From CAWCTD01 sp963798455 (GTDB lineage Bacteria; Acidobacteriota; Terriglobia; Bryobacterales; Bryobacteraceae): a stretch of 64,000 nucleotides of DNA. Made by a program: the position numbers and the translations under genes. The notes beneath the pieces are model-generated. The model was not told where the DNA came from, did not search any database, and saw nothing but the letters and a program-made list of their open reading frames with translations. The DNA lies in the NCBI GenBank assembly GCA_963798455.1, contig CAWCTD010000004.1:558001-622000 (forward strand), in the 5' to 3' direction. Below, one piece after another: positions 15,860 to 24,806 of this stretch (positions are counted from its first letter, which is position 1; each line of letters opens with the position of its first letter).

Positions 15860-16269
15860 TGATTGTTCTTGCCGCTGTTGCGATTGCGCTCGGAGCGCTG
15901 GTGTATACTCTTGCCGTCCGTGGAAGGGACCTGCCGGAGGCAGCGCCCGTTTCGCCCGTGGCCGGCCTCCAAGAGAAAAAGGCCGTCATCCACGAGAACC
16001 TGCGGGACCTCCAGTTCGAGTACCGGGTGGGCAAGCTCTCCGACGAAGACTACCAGCGCGCCAAACTGGATCTCCAACGGGAACTTGCGGCCGTCATGGC
16101 CGAGATGGACCGCCTCTCAGTCGCCGGCGCGGTTCCCCAACCCTCGGCTGCGCCCGCTAGTCCCGCACCCCTTCCGGGGACAGTTTGTCCGAGCTGCGGC
16201 TCGAGTTTCACCAAGCCGATGAAATTCTGCGGCAATTGCGGCAAACCGATGAACGGGGGGGCCAAGTGA
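15859..16269 (+). CDS. CcmI-like anchored coiled-coil protein with C-terminal zinc ribbon
   Basis: A 136-residue protein. Residues 1-20 form a transmembrane helix (LAAVAIALGALVYTLAV), residues 35-90 a charged helical/coiled-coil segment with the FEYRVGKLSDEDYQ motif shared with CcmI N-terminal regions, then a Pro/Ala linker and a zinc ribbon CPSCGSSF...FCGNCGKP at the C terminus. In topology it resembles an N-terminal CcmI piece with the TPR domain replaced by a zinc ribbon. Located between ccmH and an unknown anchored protein, with overlapping stop/start at both ends, so it is very likely part of the maturation machinery. Its biochemical role is inferred only from position. Confidence 0.75.
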   Translation: MIVLAAVAIALGALVYTLAVRGRDLPEAAPVSPVAGLQEKKAVIHENLRDLQFEYRVGKLSDEDYQRAKLDLQRELAAVMAEMDRLSVAGAVPQPSAAPASPAPLPGTVCPSCGSSFTKPMKFCGNCGKPMNGGAK

Positions 16270-17276
16270 GAGCGGCGGCTTTTCTCTTCCTGGCGGCGGC
16301 CATGCTCCAGGGGGCCGTCGACGGCACAGTCATGAACGGCACCAGCGGGAAGCCTCAAGCCGGCGTGCCCGTGACCCTGAGCGACATCAGCGCCATGGGC
16401 ATGCAACCGCAAGGCACCGTCAAGGCCGGCGCGGAGGGCAAGTTCCGCTTTGAGCAGACGCCGGCGGGGCCGGCCTTGATCCAGGCCGCCTATCAGGGAG
16501 TGACCTACAACCTGACGTTGCAGCCCGGCTCACCGTCCTCGGGGCTCACGGTCACGATCTACGATTCCAGCGCCCGGCCCGGCGCGGCCAAGGTTGTCCA
16601 GGACATTGTCCTGCTGGAACCAGCGGGGACGCAGTTGTCCGTCAGGGAGAACATCATCTGGCAGAATGACGGGAAATTGACTTACAGCGACCCGGCGAAC
16701 GGGACCCTGCGCCTCTGGGTGCCGCCGGAGGGAAAGAGCGCGCTCCGGGTCTCGGTGACGCCCCCGAACGGTTTGCCGCTGGAGCAGTCCGCCAGCCCGG
16801 CGGCCCAGACGAACGTGTACAAGGTGGATTTCCCGATCAAGCCCGGAGAAACGACTTTCGAGGCAGGCTACGTGGTCCCGTTCACCAATCCAGGTTCTTT
16901 CTCGGGCAAGTCGCTCCAGAAGGGAGCACCGCTGCGCCTTGTGGCCCCGCAAGGCGTCACCCTGAAAGGCGACGGCCTGGAGTTCCTGGGACAGGAACCA
17001 AAGAGCCAGGCATCCATCTACGGCGTCAAATCCGCGGAGTACAAAGTTGACATCCAGGGGACGGCTGCCGCGGATGCGGGTTCCTCTGAGGATGAGGAAG
17101 GCGGCGGGTCCGGCCTGGATGAGATTCTGCCCAGGATCTATGACAACGTCTATTCCGTGGTCGGGCTCGCTCTCGTCATTCTGGTTCTCGGCTTTGCCTT
17201 GCTCTATCGGATGCACAATGCTCCATCTCCCTCCGCTCAGGCGCCTCCCGTCCCGAGGAGCAAGAAACCCCGATGA
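16266..17276 (+). CDS. Unknown exported, membrane-anchored protein within the ccm operon
   Basis: A 336-residue protein starting with GTG in a GTGA overlap with the previous stop, followed by a signal peptide (VRAAAFLFLAAAMLQGA). Residues 17-100 form a carboxypeptidase-regulatory-like beta domain (GTVMNGTSGKPQAGVPVTLS), the middle is beta-rich, an acidic Gly/Ser/Glu stretch lies near 280-297, and one transmembrane helix near 305-325 (VVGLALVILVLGFALLY) leaves a short basic cytoplasmic tail. Its TGA overlaps the ATG of ccmA. I recognise no named family for the whole protein. Tight coupling to ccm genes suggests a role in heme or apocytochrome handling. Confidence 0.8.
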   Translation: MRAAAFLFLAAAMLQGAVDGTVMNGTSGKPQAGVPVTLSDISAMGMQPQGTVKAGAEGKFRFEQTPAGPALIQAAYQGVTYNLTLQPGSPSSGLTVTIYDSSARPGAAKVVQDIVLLEPAGTQLSVRENIIWQNDGKLTYSDPANGTLRLWVPPEGKSALRVSVTPPNGLPLEQSASPAAQTNVYKVDFPIKPGETTFEAGYVVPFTNPGSFSGKSLQKGAPLRLVAPQGVTLKGDGLEFLGQEPKSQASIYGVKSAEYKVDIQGTAAADAGSSEDEEGGGSGLDEILPRIYDNVYSVVGLALVILVLGFALLYRMHNAPSPSAQAPPVPRSKKPR

Positions 17277-17971
17277 GCACTGTGGCCGCCGAGGGGGTCT
17301 GGAAATTCTACGGAGACTTTCCCGCTCTGCGGGACATCAACCTGCGCATCGAGCCGGGCGCCTGCCTGGCGCTGCTCGGCAGGAACGGCGCGGGCAAGAC
17401 CACCCTGCTCCGAATACTGGCCGGTCTGTCGAAGGCGAGTAAGGGACGCGCCAGCGTGTTCGGCAAGGAATCGAGGGACCAGGAGACGCGCCGCAAGATC
17501 GGCGTGCTGGGCCATGGGATCGCCGTGTATGAGGAGTTCTCGGCGTACGAGAATCTGCGGCTGTTCGCGGGCCTGTACGGCATGCCCGACCCTCGCAAGA
17601 CCGCCCTGGAATGGCTGGAGCGGACCGGGCTGGAGCGGGTCAAGGACGGCATGGTGAGGGAGTTCTCGCGAGGCATGCGGCAGAGGCTGGCCGTGGCTCG
17701 CGCGTTCCTTCATGAGCCCTCGGTGCTTCTGCTGGACGAACCCTTCACCGCGCTGGATGACCGGGCCATCGCGGTGCTTCAGGAACTTCTGACCCGGGCC
17801 CGGCGAGAACAGCGCACCATCATCCTCTCCACCCATCAGTTGCGCGAGGCCCTCGAGCTGGCCACCCACGTCGCGCTGATCAACCGGGGCCGGCTGGCGT
17901 TCACCGGGGAGCGGACCCGGGAGATGCTGGACGACACCGGCTGGCTGTACCGGAACTACGGCGAAGGATAG
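17273..17971 (+). CDS. ccmA: Heme exporter ATP-binding protein CcmA
   Basis: A 232-residue ABC ATPase that, with CcmB and CcmC, drives release of holo-CcmE. Motifs: Walker A GRNGAGKTT (about residues 36-44), signature FSRGMRQR in place of the usual LSGGQ, a feature of CcmA, Walker B VLLLDEPF, and the switch His in STHQ. Starts within the stop of the preceding gene and ends four bases before ccmB. Intact. Confidence 0.95.
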   Translation: MSTVAAEGVWKFYGDFPALRDINLRIEPGACLALLGRNGAGKTTLLRILAGLSKASKGRASVFGKESRDQETRRKIGVLGHGIAVYEEFSAYENLRLFAGLYGMPDPRKTALEWLERTGLERVKDGMVREFSRGMRQRLAVARAFLHEPSVLLLDEPFTALDDRAIAVLQELLTRARREQRTIILSTHQLREALELATHVALINRGRLAFTGERTREMLDDTGWLYRNYGEG

Positions 17972-17975
17972 CGGG

Positions 17976-18656
17976 ATGAACTTCTTCCGCCAGGCGTGGA
18001 TGGTGGCCGCCAAGGACCTCCGGGCGGAGTTGCGCACCAAGGAAGCCATCAACGCCTCGCTGTCTTTCGCTCTGGTTATCCTCTTGCTGTTCAGCTTCGC
18101 CTTCGATCCCACGGCGGAACAGACACGTGAGATCTCCGGAGGCCTGCTGTGGATCGTATTTGCCTTTGCGGGAGCGCTGATCCTGAATCGCAGCTTCGCC
18201 AGGGAACTGGTCAACGACTGTCTGGACGCCCTGGTGGCTTCGCCGGTCTCGGGCGCGGCGTTGTTTCTGGGCAAGTGCCTGGCCAACGTCACGCTGCTGC
18301 TGGCTGTTGAGCTGGTCTGCCTGCCGGTCTTCGGCGTGTTCTATAACGTCCGCTGGACGCAGCGGTTCTGGCCTCTTCTGCTGGTGCTGGCACTGGGAAC
18401 CTGGGGGCTGACCGTGGTCGGCACCATGTTCAGCGCGCTGACCGTGAACCTTCGACTGCGGGAGTTGATGCTGCCCACGCTGGTCTATCCGCTGCTGATC
18501 CCGGGCCTGATGTCCGCCATCCAGCTTACGACGGCGCTGGTGGCGGGGCAGCCGCTGGCCGGGGATTTGTACAATTGGCTTAGACTCCTGGTTGCTTTTG
18601 ATATCATCTTCACGGCGCTGGCGCTAGGCCTGGTGGAGACTGTACTGGTGGGATAG
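17976..18656 (+). CDS. ccmB: Heme exporter permease CcmB
   Basis: A 226-residue protein with six predicted transmembrane helices. Family features include the N-terminal KDLRAELRTKEAINASLSFA and the segment RSFARELVNDCLDALVASPV. It is the permease partner of CcmA. Starts four bases after the ccmA stop and ends three bases before ccmC, consistent with one transcript. Confidence 0.94.
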   Translation: MNFFRQAWMVAAKDLRAELRTKEAINASLSFALVILLLFSFAFDPTAEQTREISGGLLWIVFAFAGALILNRSFARELVNDCLDALVASPVSGAALFLGKCLANVTLLLAVELVCLPVFGVFYNVRWTQRFWPLLLVLALGTWGLTVVGTMFSALTVNLRLRELMLPTLVYPLLIPGLMSAIQLTTALVAGQPLAGDLYNWLRLLVAFDIIFTALALGLVETVLVG

Positions 18657-18659
18657 AAC

Positions 18660-19337
18660 ATGAGACAGAAGGTCGTGTACGGCTTGTGCTTGCTGGCGGC
18701 GTGGCTGGTGGCGGCCAACTTGGCCGTCATCCTGCTCGTCTTGCCCGACGAGGTGGCGCAAGGAGCCATTTACAGGATTATCTTTTTCCACGTGCCGGCT
18801 GCCTGGACGGCCTTCGTGGGCTTCTTCAGCGCCCTGGTTGCCAGCATCCTGTATCTGGCCAGCAAGAACCTGCGCTATGACGCGGTGGCGGTCTCGGTCA
18901 CCGAGGTGGGCCTCGCCTTCGGGGCAGCCAACCTGGTGACCGGAATGATTTGGGGGCGGATTATCTGGGGCATCTGGTGGACGTGGGACTGGCGGCTGAC
19001 GTCGATGCTGGTGTGCTGGCTGCTTTACGCCGGCTACCTGATGCTGCGCCGCGCGGTCGAGGAGCCCACGCAACGGGCCAAGGTCTCGGCGGTATTCTCC
19101 ATCTTCGCCTTCGCCGACGTGCCGATTGTGTTCTTTTCGATCAAGTGGTGGCGCACGCAGCACCCGCAGCCGGTGGTGTGGGGCGGCGGCTCCATGGATC
19201 CGTCCATGTACCGCATGTTGTTCTCGAACTGGCTGGCTCTGCTTTTGCTGTTCGTCGCGCTGACCATGATTCGAACGCGCCAGGAGCGGGCTCAACGCGA
19301 GATCGACGCACTCCGGCGGCACGCACATGCCATGTAA
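18660..19337 (+). CDS. ccmC: Heme transfer protein CcmC
   Basis: A 225-residue, six-helix protein that loads heme onto CcmE. It carries the tryptophan-rich motif GIIWGIWWTWDWRLTSML-like at about residues 98-115 (IIWGIWWTWDWRLT), shorter than in CcmF, and flanking His residues (IFFHVPAAW near 42 and the late KWWRTQHPQP). Start is three bases after ccmB. Normal length. Confidence 0.95.
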   Translation: MRQKVVYGLCLLAAWLVAANLAVILLVLPDEVAQGAIYRIIFFHVPAAWTAFVGFFSALVASILYLASKNLRYDAVAVSVTEVGLAFGAANLVTGMIWGRIIWGIWWTWDWRLTSMLVCWLLYAGYLMLRRAVEEPTQRAKVSAVFSIFAFADVPIVFFSIKWWRTQHPQPVVWGGGSMDPSMYRMLFSNWLALLLLFVALTMIRTRQERAQREIDALRRHAHAM

Positions 19338-19351
19338 CGGGAGAGGAAGCA

Positions 19352-19507
19352 ATGGACACAGGTAACTTCACATTCCTGGTTTACGGCCTGACCGCGGCCT
19401 GGCTGATCCTGTTCGCCTATGTCGCCGCGCTGGCGGGGCGGGAACGCCGCATCGAAAGGGAACTCGAAAACCTCAAGCAGATGCTCAAGGAGCAGCCCGG
19501 GAAGTAA
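19352..19507 (+). CDS. ccmD: CcmD-like small membrane protein
   Basis: A 51-residue protein starting at an ATG preceded by GGGAGAGGAAG. It has a single transmembrane helix (FLVYGLTAAWLILFAYVAAL) then a basic, charged tail (GRERRIERELENLKQML), the layout of CcmD, which stabilises the CcmABC-CcmE complex. Position directly after ccmC supports this. The last 23 bases overlap the convergent phosphatase gene. Confidence 0.8.
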   Translation: MDTGNFTFLVYGLTAAWLILFAYVAALAGRERRIERELENLKQMLKEQPGK

Positions 19508-21017
19508 GGTCCGCCGCCAGCGGCGGTGGACCCACCTTCACCACCAGCGAAGTGGTGTCGTCCTTGGCTGCCAGGGAGCCGCGAAACTCGCGGGCCGCCC
19601 GATGAAGGGCAGCCACGATTACCGCAGCCGACTCGTGAAGGTGCCCCCGCACGACCTCCAGCGCTCGCCGCTCTCCAAAAAACTGGTTCTGCGGGGATTC
19701 CGCTTCGGTCACCCCGTCCGTGAGCAGGACGAGCACATCTCCGGTCGCCAGAGCGTGCTCCGGGATTGGCCCGACCTCAAAAGCCGGCAGGCAACCAAGT
19801 GGAGGAGCGGTGCTGGCGAGCCGTGCTTTGAGGGTTCCCTGGTGGTCCAGTAGATAGCCGGCGGAATGGCCACAGTTGACGTAGCGGAGCGATCTCGTCA
19901 CGGGATCAATCTCGGCAAATGCAAGGGTGACAAAGCAATTGTCGGGCGTGCTGTCGCAGAGCATCGTGTTTGTTCGGTCCAGGATCTCCGCCAAACCATG
20001 GCCCGCCGCCACGAGGGACCACAGGCCCGTCCGGGTGGCGGCCATCACCAGCGCCGGCCCGATGCCGTGCCCGGCCACGTCACTGACCAGCACCCCCAGC
20101 CGCCCTTCACCCATGGGCAGGTAGTCGAAATAGTCGCCGCCGACTTCCTCAGCGGGATAGGAGGCGCCGGCAATGTCGAATCCATCCAGCGCGGGCGGCC
20201 CGGCCGGCAGCAGGCTGCGCTGGATGTCGCGGGCGATTCGCAGTTGCAGGCGCGTCTCAATCAGCGCTTTCTCGGCTTCTTCCCCTCGCTTGCGGTCCGT
20301 GATGTCCCTGGCGATGGCAAACACAAGCAGCCTGTCGGGGACGGGAGCGGCGCTCCACTCCAGCCATCTGTGCGACCCATCGGCGCACCTGTAGCGATTC
20401 AAGAAAGAAAGGCTCGGCACGCCTCGCTTGAGTTTCTCGAATTCGGCCAGCGTGGCCTGCACGTCCTGGGGGTGGACAAAATCGATGAAAGGCTTGGAGA
20501 GCAATTCCTCGGTGGTGTAGCCGAGCACCCGGTGGAAGGCCGGGTTCACCTCCTTGAAGTAGCCGTCATCCCCGGCCAGGCAGATTAGGTCCAGGGAATG
20601 AGCCAGGAAGCGGGCTCGCTCCGCGAGGAGCTGCTCTCGTTCAAGCAGCCCGGCCAGCATCTGGTTGAAGTTGTGGATGAGAAGCTCAAATTCGTCATAG
20701 GTCCGGACGCGCGGGATTGCAGCGTCCAGCCTGCCGCTCGCGACCCGCTGCATGGCTTGGTCCAGCAGCCGTATGGGCCGGTTCAGCCGGCTTGCGATCC
20801 AGAGCGCGGGCGGGATGGACGCGCAGCCCAGGATGAGCAGGGCCCAGGCCAGAAAGCCGTGCAGCCATTGCCGGAATTCCAACGCCAGTACGGGCTCGCC
20901 GAGAAAAAGGCTCCCCCGGGACAATTCCAGCAGCAGCACAGCGGCGAGCAGACTGGCGACAACGAGGGCGAAACCGAAGAAACCAAAAAACAACTTCCAC
21001 CGGAAGTAGAGTCTCAT
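19485..21017 (-). CDS. Membrane PAS/HAMP-linked PP2C-type (SpoIIE) phosphatase
   Basis: A 510-residue signalling protein: two transmembrane helices (about 7-30 and 52-72), a HAMP linker (RPIRLLDQAMQRVASGRLDA), a PAS domain (about 130-245, with a PAC end HRWLEWSAAPV), a helical linker containing the RsbU-like LQLRIARDIQRSLLPAG, then the SpoIIE phosphatase domain with metal motifs VGGDYFDYL, VSDVAGHGIGPAL and LLTDGVTEAESP. Such proteins usually act on anti-sigma-factor antagonists. No partner anti-sigma or STAS gene is nearby, so the target is unknown. Confidence 0.9.
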   Translation of the reverse strand: MRLYFRWKLFFGFFGFALVVASLLAAVLLLELSRGSLFLGEPVLALEFRQWLHGFLAWALLILGCASIPPALWIASRLNRPIRLLDQAMQRVASGRLDAAIPRVRTYDEFELLIHNFNQMLAGLLEREQLLAERARFLAHSLDLICLAGDDGYFKEVNPAFHRVLGYTTEELLSKPFIDFVHPQDVQATLAEFEKLKRGVPSLSFLNRYRCADGSHRWLEWSAAPVPDRLLVFAIARDITDRKRGEEAEKALIETRLQLRIARDIQRSLLPAGPPALDGFDIAGASYPAEEVGGDYFDYLPMGEGRLGVLVSDVAGHGIGPALVMAATRTGLWSLVAAGHGLAEILDRTNTMLCDSTPDNCFVTLAFAEIDPVTRSLRYVNCGHSAGYLLDHQGTLKARLASTAPPLGCLPAFEVGPIPEHALATGDVLVLLTDGVTEAESPQNQFFGERRALEVVRGHLHESAAVIVAALHRAAREFRGSLAAKDDTTSLVVKVGPPPLAADLTSRAAP

Positions 21018-21123
21018 ATGGGGAAGGCAATCCCAGTCGGGCCCAGTGCTTCTGAGGAACTGCTGACTTCTATTTTACCTGCTACCCCTGCCTTGCGCGC
21101 GATAGCCGAAGACCTGGGCGCGT

Positions 21124-23775
21124 TTACTCCGTTCGCAGCGCCTGTACTGGATCAATTGCGGCGGCGCGGCGCGCCGGGAGGATGCCGGCGCACAGGCCAG
21201 CGGCGAGGAGGCTGGCGATGCTGAAGCAAATCACGGCCGGATCTTGCGGACGAACTCCGAACAGCAGAGTGCGCGCCATCCGAGCGGCCGCCAGCGAGGC
21301 GGGACCGCCGATCAGGACGCCCGCCGCAACCATCAGCAGGGCTTCACGCAGAACCATCCAAAGCACGCCCGCGGGTTGCGCGCCCAGCGCGATGCGGACC
21401 CCGATCTCAGCGGTCCTGAGCGTCACCACGTATGCCACAACTCCGTAGAGCCCGATAACGGCGAGCGCCAGGGCGAGCACGCCGAACGACAGGCCCAGCC
21501 CGGCGAGCATACGCTCCCGAAAAACGGACCGGTCGATCCGGCTTTGCACGGTCTGCGGCTGCCCGATTGCCAGCCCCGGATCCAAGGCGGCCACCTCGTG
21601 ACGGAGGAGCCGCAGCAAGTCGCGCTCGGGGATTCCGGCGCGCACAAGATACTGGAATGACGTACTGCTCTGCTCCTGGAGTTGCGGTATATAGATCACC
21701 GGAACGGCGGGCGTCCGGATGTCGTCGTGCCGCATGTTCCGAACGGCACCCACAATCACGATCTCAGCCGGCCCATCGAAGTTAAGCCCAACAACCCGGC
21801 CCACCGGATCCTGCCCACCGAGGAACTCCTCCGCGAACGCCTGGTTCACCACGGCCACCTTGCGGCTGCCGGGACGATCGCGGTCGGTGAAATCACGCCC
21901 GCTCAGGAGCGGGCAGCCGATCGCTTCGAAAAACCGCGGATAGACCGTCTGGCGGGCAACGTCAGCGCGGACGGCGCCGCTGCCCACGTCGGGAACGAAA
22001 ACGTCGCCGGAGTAGCTCCCACCCTGGTAGGGGCCGGGGAAACCGGCGCTGGCGGAAATCACCCCGGGAATCACCCGCACGCGGTCGAGAAAACGGCCCG
22101 GGAGTGCTTTGCGGTCGGCGGCGCTGTAAGACTTAGGAGCATCAAGATGGAAGGTGAGCACGCCGTAGTTGTGGAATCCGAGGTCCAGCGCGCGCAGCTC
22201 CGCGAGGCTGCGCCCAAATAGGCCGGCCGTCACGACCAGCACCACCGACAAGGCGACTTGCGCAACCACCATCGCCCTGCGCACTCCCACGCGCAGCCGG
22301 CCTCCGACGGCGCCCGCGCCGCCCTCGCGCAAGGCGGGCGCGGTTTCGACGGCGGTCGAGCCGAGCCCGGCGACGACGCCAAACAGAATTGCGGAGAGAG
22401 CCGCCGCCGCGGCTACAAACATAAGAACGGCGCCACCGGCTCCCGCTGGCAGCGCGTCCGTCTCCCGGATGCCGGGCAGAAGTCGGGCGGCCGGCGGAGT
22501 CACCAATGCGGCGAAGGCCCAGCCCAGTGCCGCGCCGGCCGCGGCCAGGATCGCACTCTCCGTCAGCCACTGCCGCACCAGCCGCCACCGGCCTGCACCA
22601 AGGGATAACCTGAGCGCCATCTCGCGGCGCCGGGCCGCCCCGCGAGCCAGCAGGAGGCCGGCGACGTTGGCGCAGGCAACCAGCAGAACCAGGAGGACGG
22701 CAGCCATGAGCAGCCGCAGCGGCTTTTCGAACTCCTCGCGCATCAGCGAAATCCCCAACCCTCCCGGGCGCACCTCGATCCGCTGCTCCATGGCCATGTG
22801 CTTGGAGCCCGACTCCGGAAGGCTGCCGTAGTGGAACGCAAGATAGCGGGATACAACAGTATTCACTGCGGCTGCGATCTTCTCATCCGGTACGCCCGGC
22901 TTCCGGCGCGCGAGCGCCCACAGCCAGTAGCTTCCTGGATGCTCGAAGGCGACTCTGCTCATCGTCAACGGCACCCACACCTCGGCCGCGCACTCCGTCT
23001 CGACTCCGCGGAATACTGGTTGAGCGACGCCGACGACCGTGAACGGCCTCTCGTCGATAACGATGGTCCTTCCCACTATGCCCGCGTCGAGACCGAAGCG
23101 GTTGCGCCAGGCGTCATAGCTCAGAACTGCCACGGGACTGACGCCGCGGGCTTTCGAGTCCGCGTTGCTCAATACGCGTCCGGCCGCAGCGCGAACGCCG
23201 AGCACGGAAAAGTAGTTGCCCGAGACGTACTCCAGCCCGACAAACTCAGCGCGCTCGCCTCCCATTCGCGTCTTCATGACCGAGCTGCGCGCAAGCACGC
23301 CGTCGAAAACGTCCGTCTGGTTTTGAAGGTCCTGGTAGAGCGGGAAGGACATGTAGCCCTTCCCCCACCCGCCTGTCCGGTAAAGCGAGACGAGCTCATG
23401 CGGGCGCTGAACGGGCAACTGCTGGAGCAGCAGGGCGTGGAAGAGGGAAAAGATGACGGCGTTCACTCCGATGCCGAGCGCCAGCGAAAGCACCGCCGCA
23501 GCCGCGAAACCAGGGTTCTTCCGCAGGCCGCGCAGGCCGATCCGCAGATCTTGTGCAATCTCATGGAGCCAGCGGAGGCCGCGCTGGTCGCGGTAGGTCT
23601 CCTTCATCGATTCGACCGCTCCGAATTCGCGCCGCGCGGCCAGGCGGGCTTCCTCCGGGCTTAGTCCGCGGGCGTGAAGTTCACTCTCCAGACCGTCGAG
23701 ATGGAAGCGAACTTCGTCATCGAGCTCGCGGTCAAGGCGCGTGCGGCGGAAAAGCGCGAACAAGCGGCTCAGCAT
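21124..23775 (-). CDS. Acidobacterial-type duplicated permease (ADOP), MacB/FtsX family
   Basis: An 883-residue ABC-type permease without its own ATPase. The first 80 residues (RLFALFRRTRLDRELDDEV, then LSPEEARLAARREFG) are the extra N-terminal region that marks the acidobacterial orphan permeases; then TM1 (GFAAAAVLSLALGIGVNAVI), a periplasmic MacB-like domain, an FtsX domain with the LLARGAARRREMALRLSLGA motif, a second periplasmic domain, and a final FtsX domain (RTAEIGVRIALGAQPAGV). Substrate unknown. Preceded three bases upstream by a PadR regulator, the standard pairing for these genes. Confidence 0.92.
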   Translation of the reverse strand: MLSRLFALFRRTRLDRELDDEVRFHLDGLESELHARGLSPEEARLAARREFGAVESMKETYRDQRGLRWLHEIAQDLRIGLRGLRKNPGFAAAAVLSLALGIGVNAVIFSLFHALLLQQLPVQRPHELVSLYRTGGWGKGYMSFPLYQDLQNQTDVFDGVLARSSVMKTRMGGERAEFVGLEYVSGNYFSVLGVRAAAGRVLSNADSKARGVSPVAVLSYDAWRNRFGLDAGIVGRTIVIDERPFTVVGVAQPVFRGVETECAAEVWVPLTMSRVAFEHPGSYWLWALARRKPGVPDEKIAAAVNTVVSRYLAFHYGSLPESGSKHMAMEQRIEVRPGGLGISLMREEFEKPLRLLMAAVLLVLLVACANVAGLLLARGAARRREMALRLSLGAGRWRLVRQWLTESAILAAAGAALGWAFAALVTPPAARLLPGIRETDALPAGAGGAVLMFVAAAAALSAILFGVVAGLGSTAVETAPALREGGAGAVGGRLRVGVRRAMVVAQVALSVVLVVTAGLFGRSLAELRALDLGFHNYGVLTFHLDAPKSYSAADRKALPGRFLDRVRVIPGVISASAGFPGPYQGGSYSGDVFVPDVGSGAVRADVARQTVYPRFFEAIGCPLLSGRDFTDRDRPGSRKVAVVNQAFAEEFLGGQDPVGRVVGLNFDGPAEIVIVGAVRNMRHDDIRTPAVPVIYIPQLQEQSSTSFQYLVRAGIPERDLLRLLRHEVAALDPGLAIGQPQTVQSRIDRSVFRERMLAGLGLSFGVLALALAVIGLYGVVAYVVTLRTAEIGVRIALGAQPAGVLWMVLREALLMVAAGVLIGGPASLAAARMARTLLFGVRPQDPAVICFSIASLLAAGLCAGILPARRAAAIDPVQALRTE

Positions 23776-23778
23776 GGG

Positions 23779-24123
23779 CTACTCCTGCGGCCGGAGAAAC
23801 CGCTCCATCAGTGCGACCGTGCGGGTCCAGCTCTCTGTTTCTTCGGCAATGCGGCGGCGCCCACGCTCAGTGAGGTCATAGAACTTCGCCTTCCGGTTGT
23901 TGTCCGACACCCCCCATTTCGAGCGAATCCAACCGCGCTGCTCCAGGCGGAGCAGCGCCGGGTAAAGCGTGCCCTGATTCAGATAGAGCACGCCTTCGGA
24001 GATCTGCTGGATCCGCTGAGCCAGCCCGAAGCCGTGCTGTGGGCCCATTGCCTCGAGTGTGCGCAGGACCATCAGGTCCAGCGTGCCCTGCAGCACATCC
24101 GTCTTTTCGCTTCCTCTAGGCAT
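23779..24123 (-). CDS. PadR-family transcriptional regulator (acidobacterial ADOP-linked type)
   Basis: A 114-residue winged-helix regulator. The segment VLQGTLDLMVLRTLEAMGP followed by GFGLAQRIQQIS and the wing LNQGTLYPALLRLEQRGWI is characteristic, as is FYDLTERGRRRIAEE. The gene sits three bases upstream of the ADOP permease and presumably represses that transcript. Start ATG is well supported by the conserved N terminus (MPRGSEKTDVLQGTLD). Confidence 0.93.
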   Translation of the reverse strand: MPRGSEKTDVLQGTLDLMVLRTLEAMGPQHGFGLAQRIQQISEGVLYLNQGTLYPALLRLEQRGWIRSKWGVSDNNRKAKFYDLTERGRRRIAEETESWTRTVALMERFLRPQE

Positions 24124-24214
24124 CCAAAAGGAGTATAGTTGAACTCTTGTAGGATGTCAACAGGAAGGTAGAACCGGCGACAGCCGAAGCGGAGCGCTGT
24201 CCTTGCGTGCAGCC

Positions 24215-24772
24215 TCAGCGCTTCTTCAGGAGCGCGGCCCGGCTGCGGGAAACAGAGGGACGGTCCACGAGTCCGAAGCCGGCCTGGCTGGCAGCCTGCA
24301 ACTCCGCCTCAAACCGCTGGGCATTCACGTGCGCATTTGGTTCGACCAGCAGAAGATGCGCACCCGGTTTCGAAGCTTCGGCCACCTCGGCGAAGAAGCG
24401 CCCCGCATCCGGCAGTTCATGCACCACGGCAAAAGCGAGCGTGAAGTCCACTGCGCCGGCCAGGTCTGCCTGGGCCATGGACTCCGCCGAAACCAGGCGG
24501 GCGTCCACCCGATCCAGCAAACCGGCCTTCGCGGCCCGGCGTTTGAGCCCGTCCAGCATCCTGGACTGGATGTCCACGGCCACCACGCGGCCGCGGGCCC
24601 CGGCCAGCCGGGCCAGTTCGAGCGTGAAGAAGCCCATGCCCGGTCCCGGCTCGAGCACCGTCATGCCCTCCCGAACGTACGGCGCCAGGAGCTTTGCCGG
24701 GTCTTGCATCCAGCGCCTTACCGGGCTGGCCAGCAGATACCCAATCCACCAGGGACAAACACGCTCAGCCAT
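24215..24772 (-). CDS. Class I SAM-dependent methyltransferase
   Basis: A 185-residue Rossmann-type methyltransferase. Motif I is VLEPGPGMGFFTLEL, with the acidic end of strand 2 in VVAVDIQ and a later VDFTLAFAVVHEL motif. The substrate is not evident; enzymes of this type with an N-terminal CPWWIGYLLASPVRR are common and unannotated. I use the ATG at 24772; a GTG at 24781 would add three residues. No clear operon partner. Confidence 0.8.
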   Translation of the reverse strand: MAERVCPWWIGYLLASPVRRWMQDPAKLLAPYVREGMTVLEPGPGMGFFTLELARLAGARGRVVAVDIQSRMLDGLKRRAAKAGLLDRVDARLVSAESMAQADLAGAVDFTLAFAVVHELPDAGRFFAEVAEASKPGAHLLLVEPNAHVNAQRFEAELQAASQAGFGLVDRPSVSRSRAALLKKR

Positions 24773-24806
24773 TGCACTCACAATGGTAGCTCGGCTCCGG
24801 GGCAGG

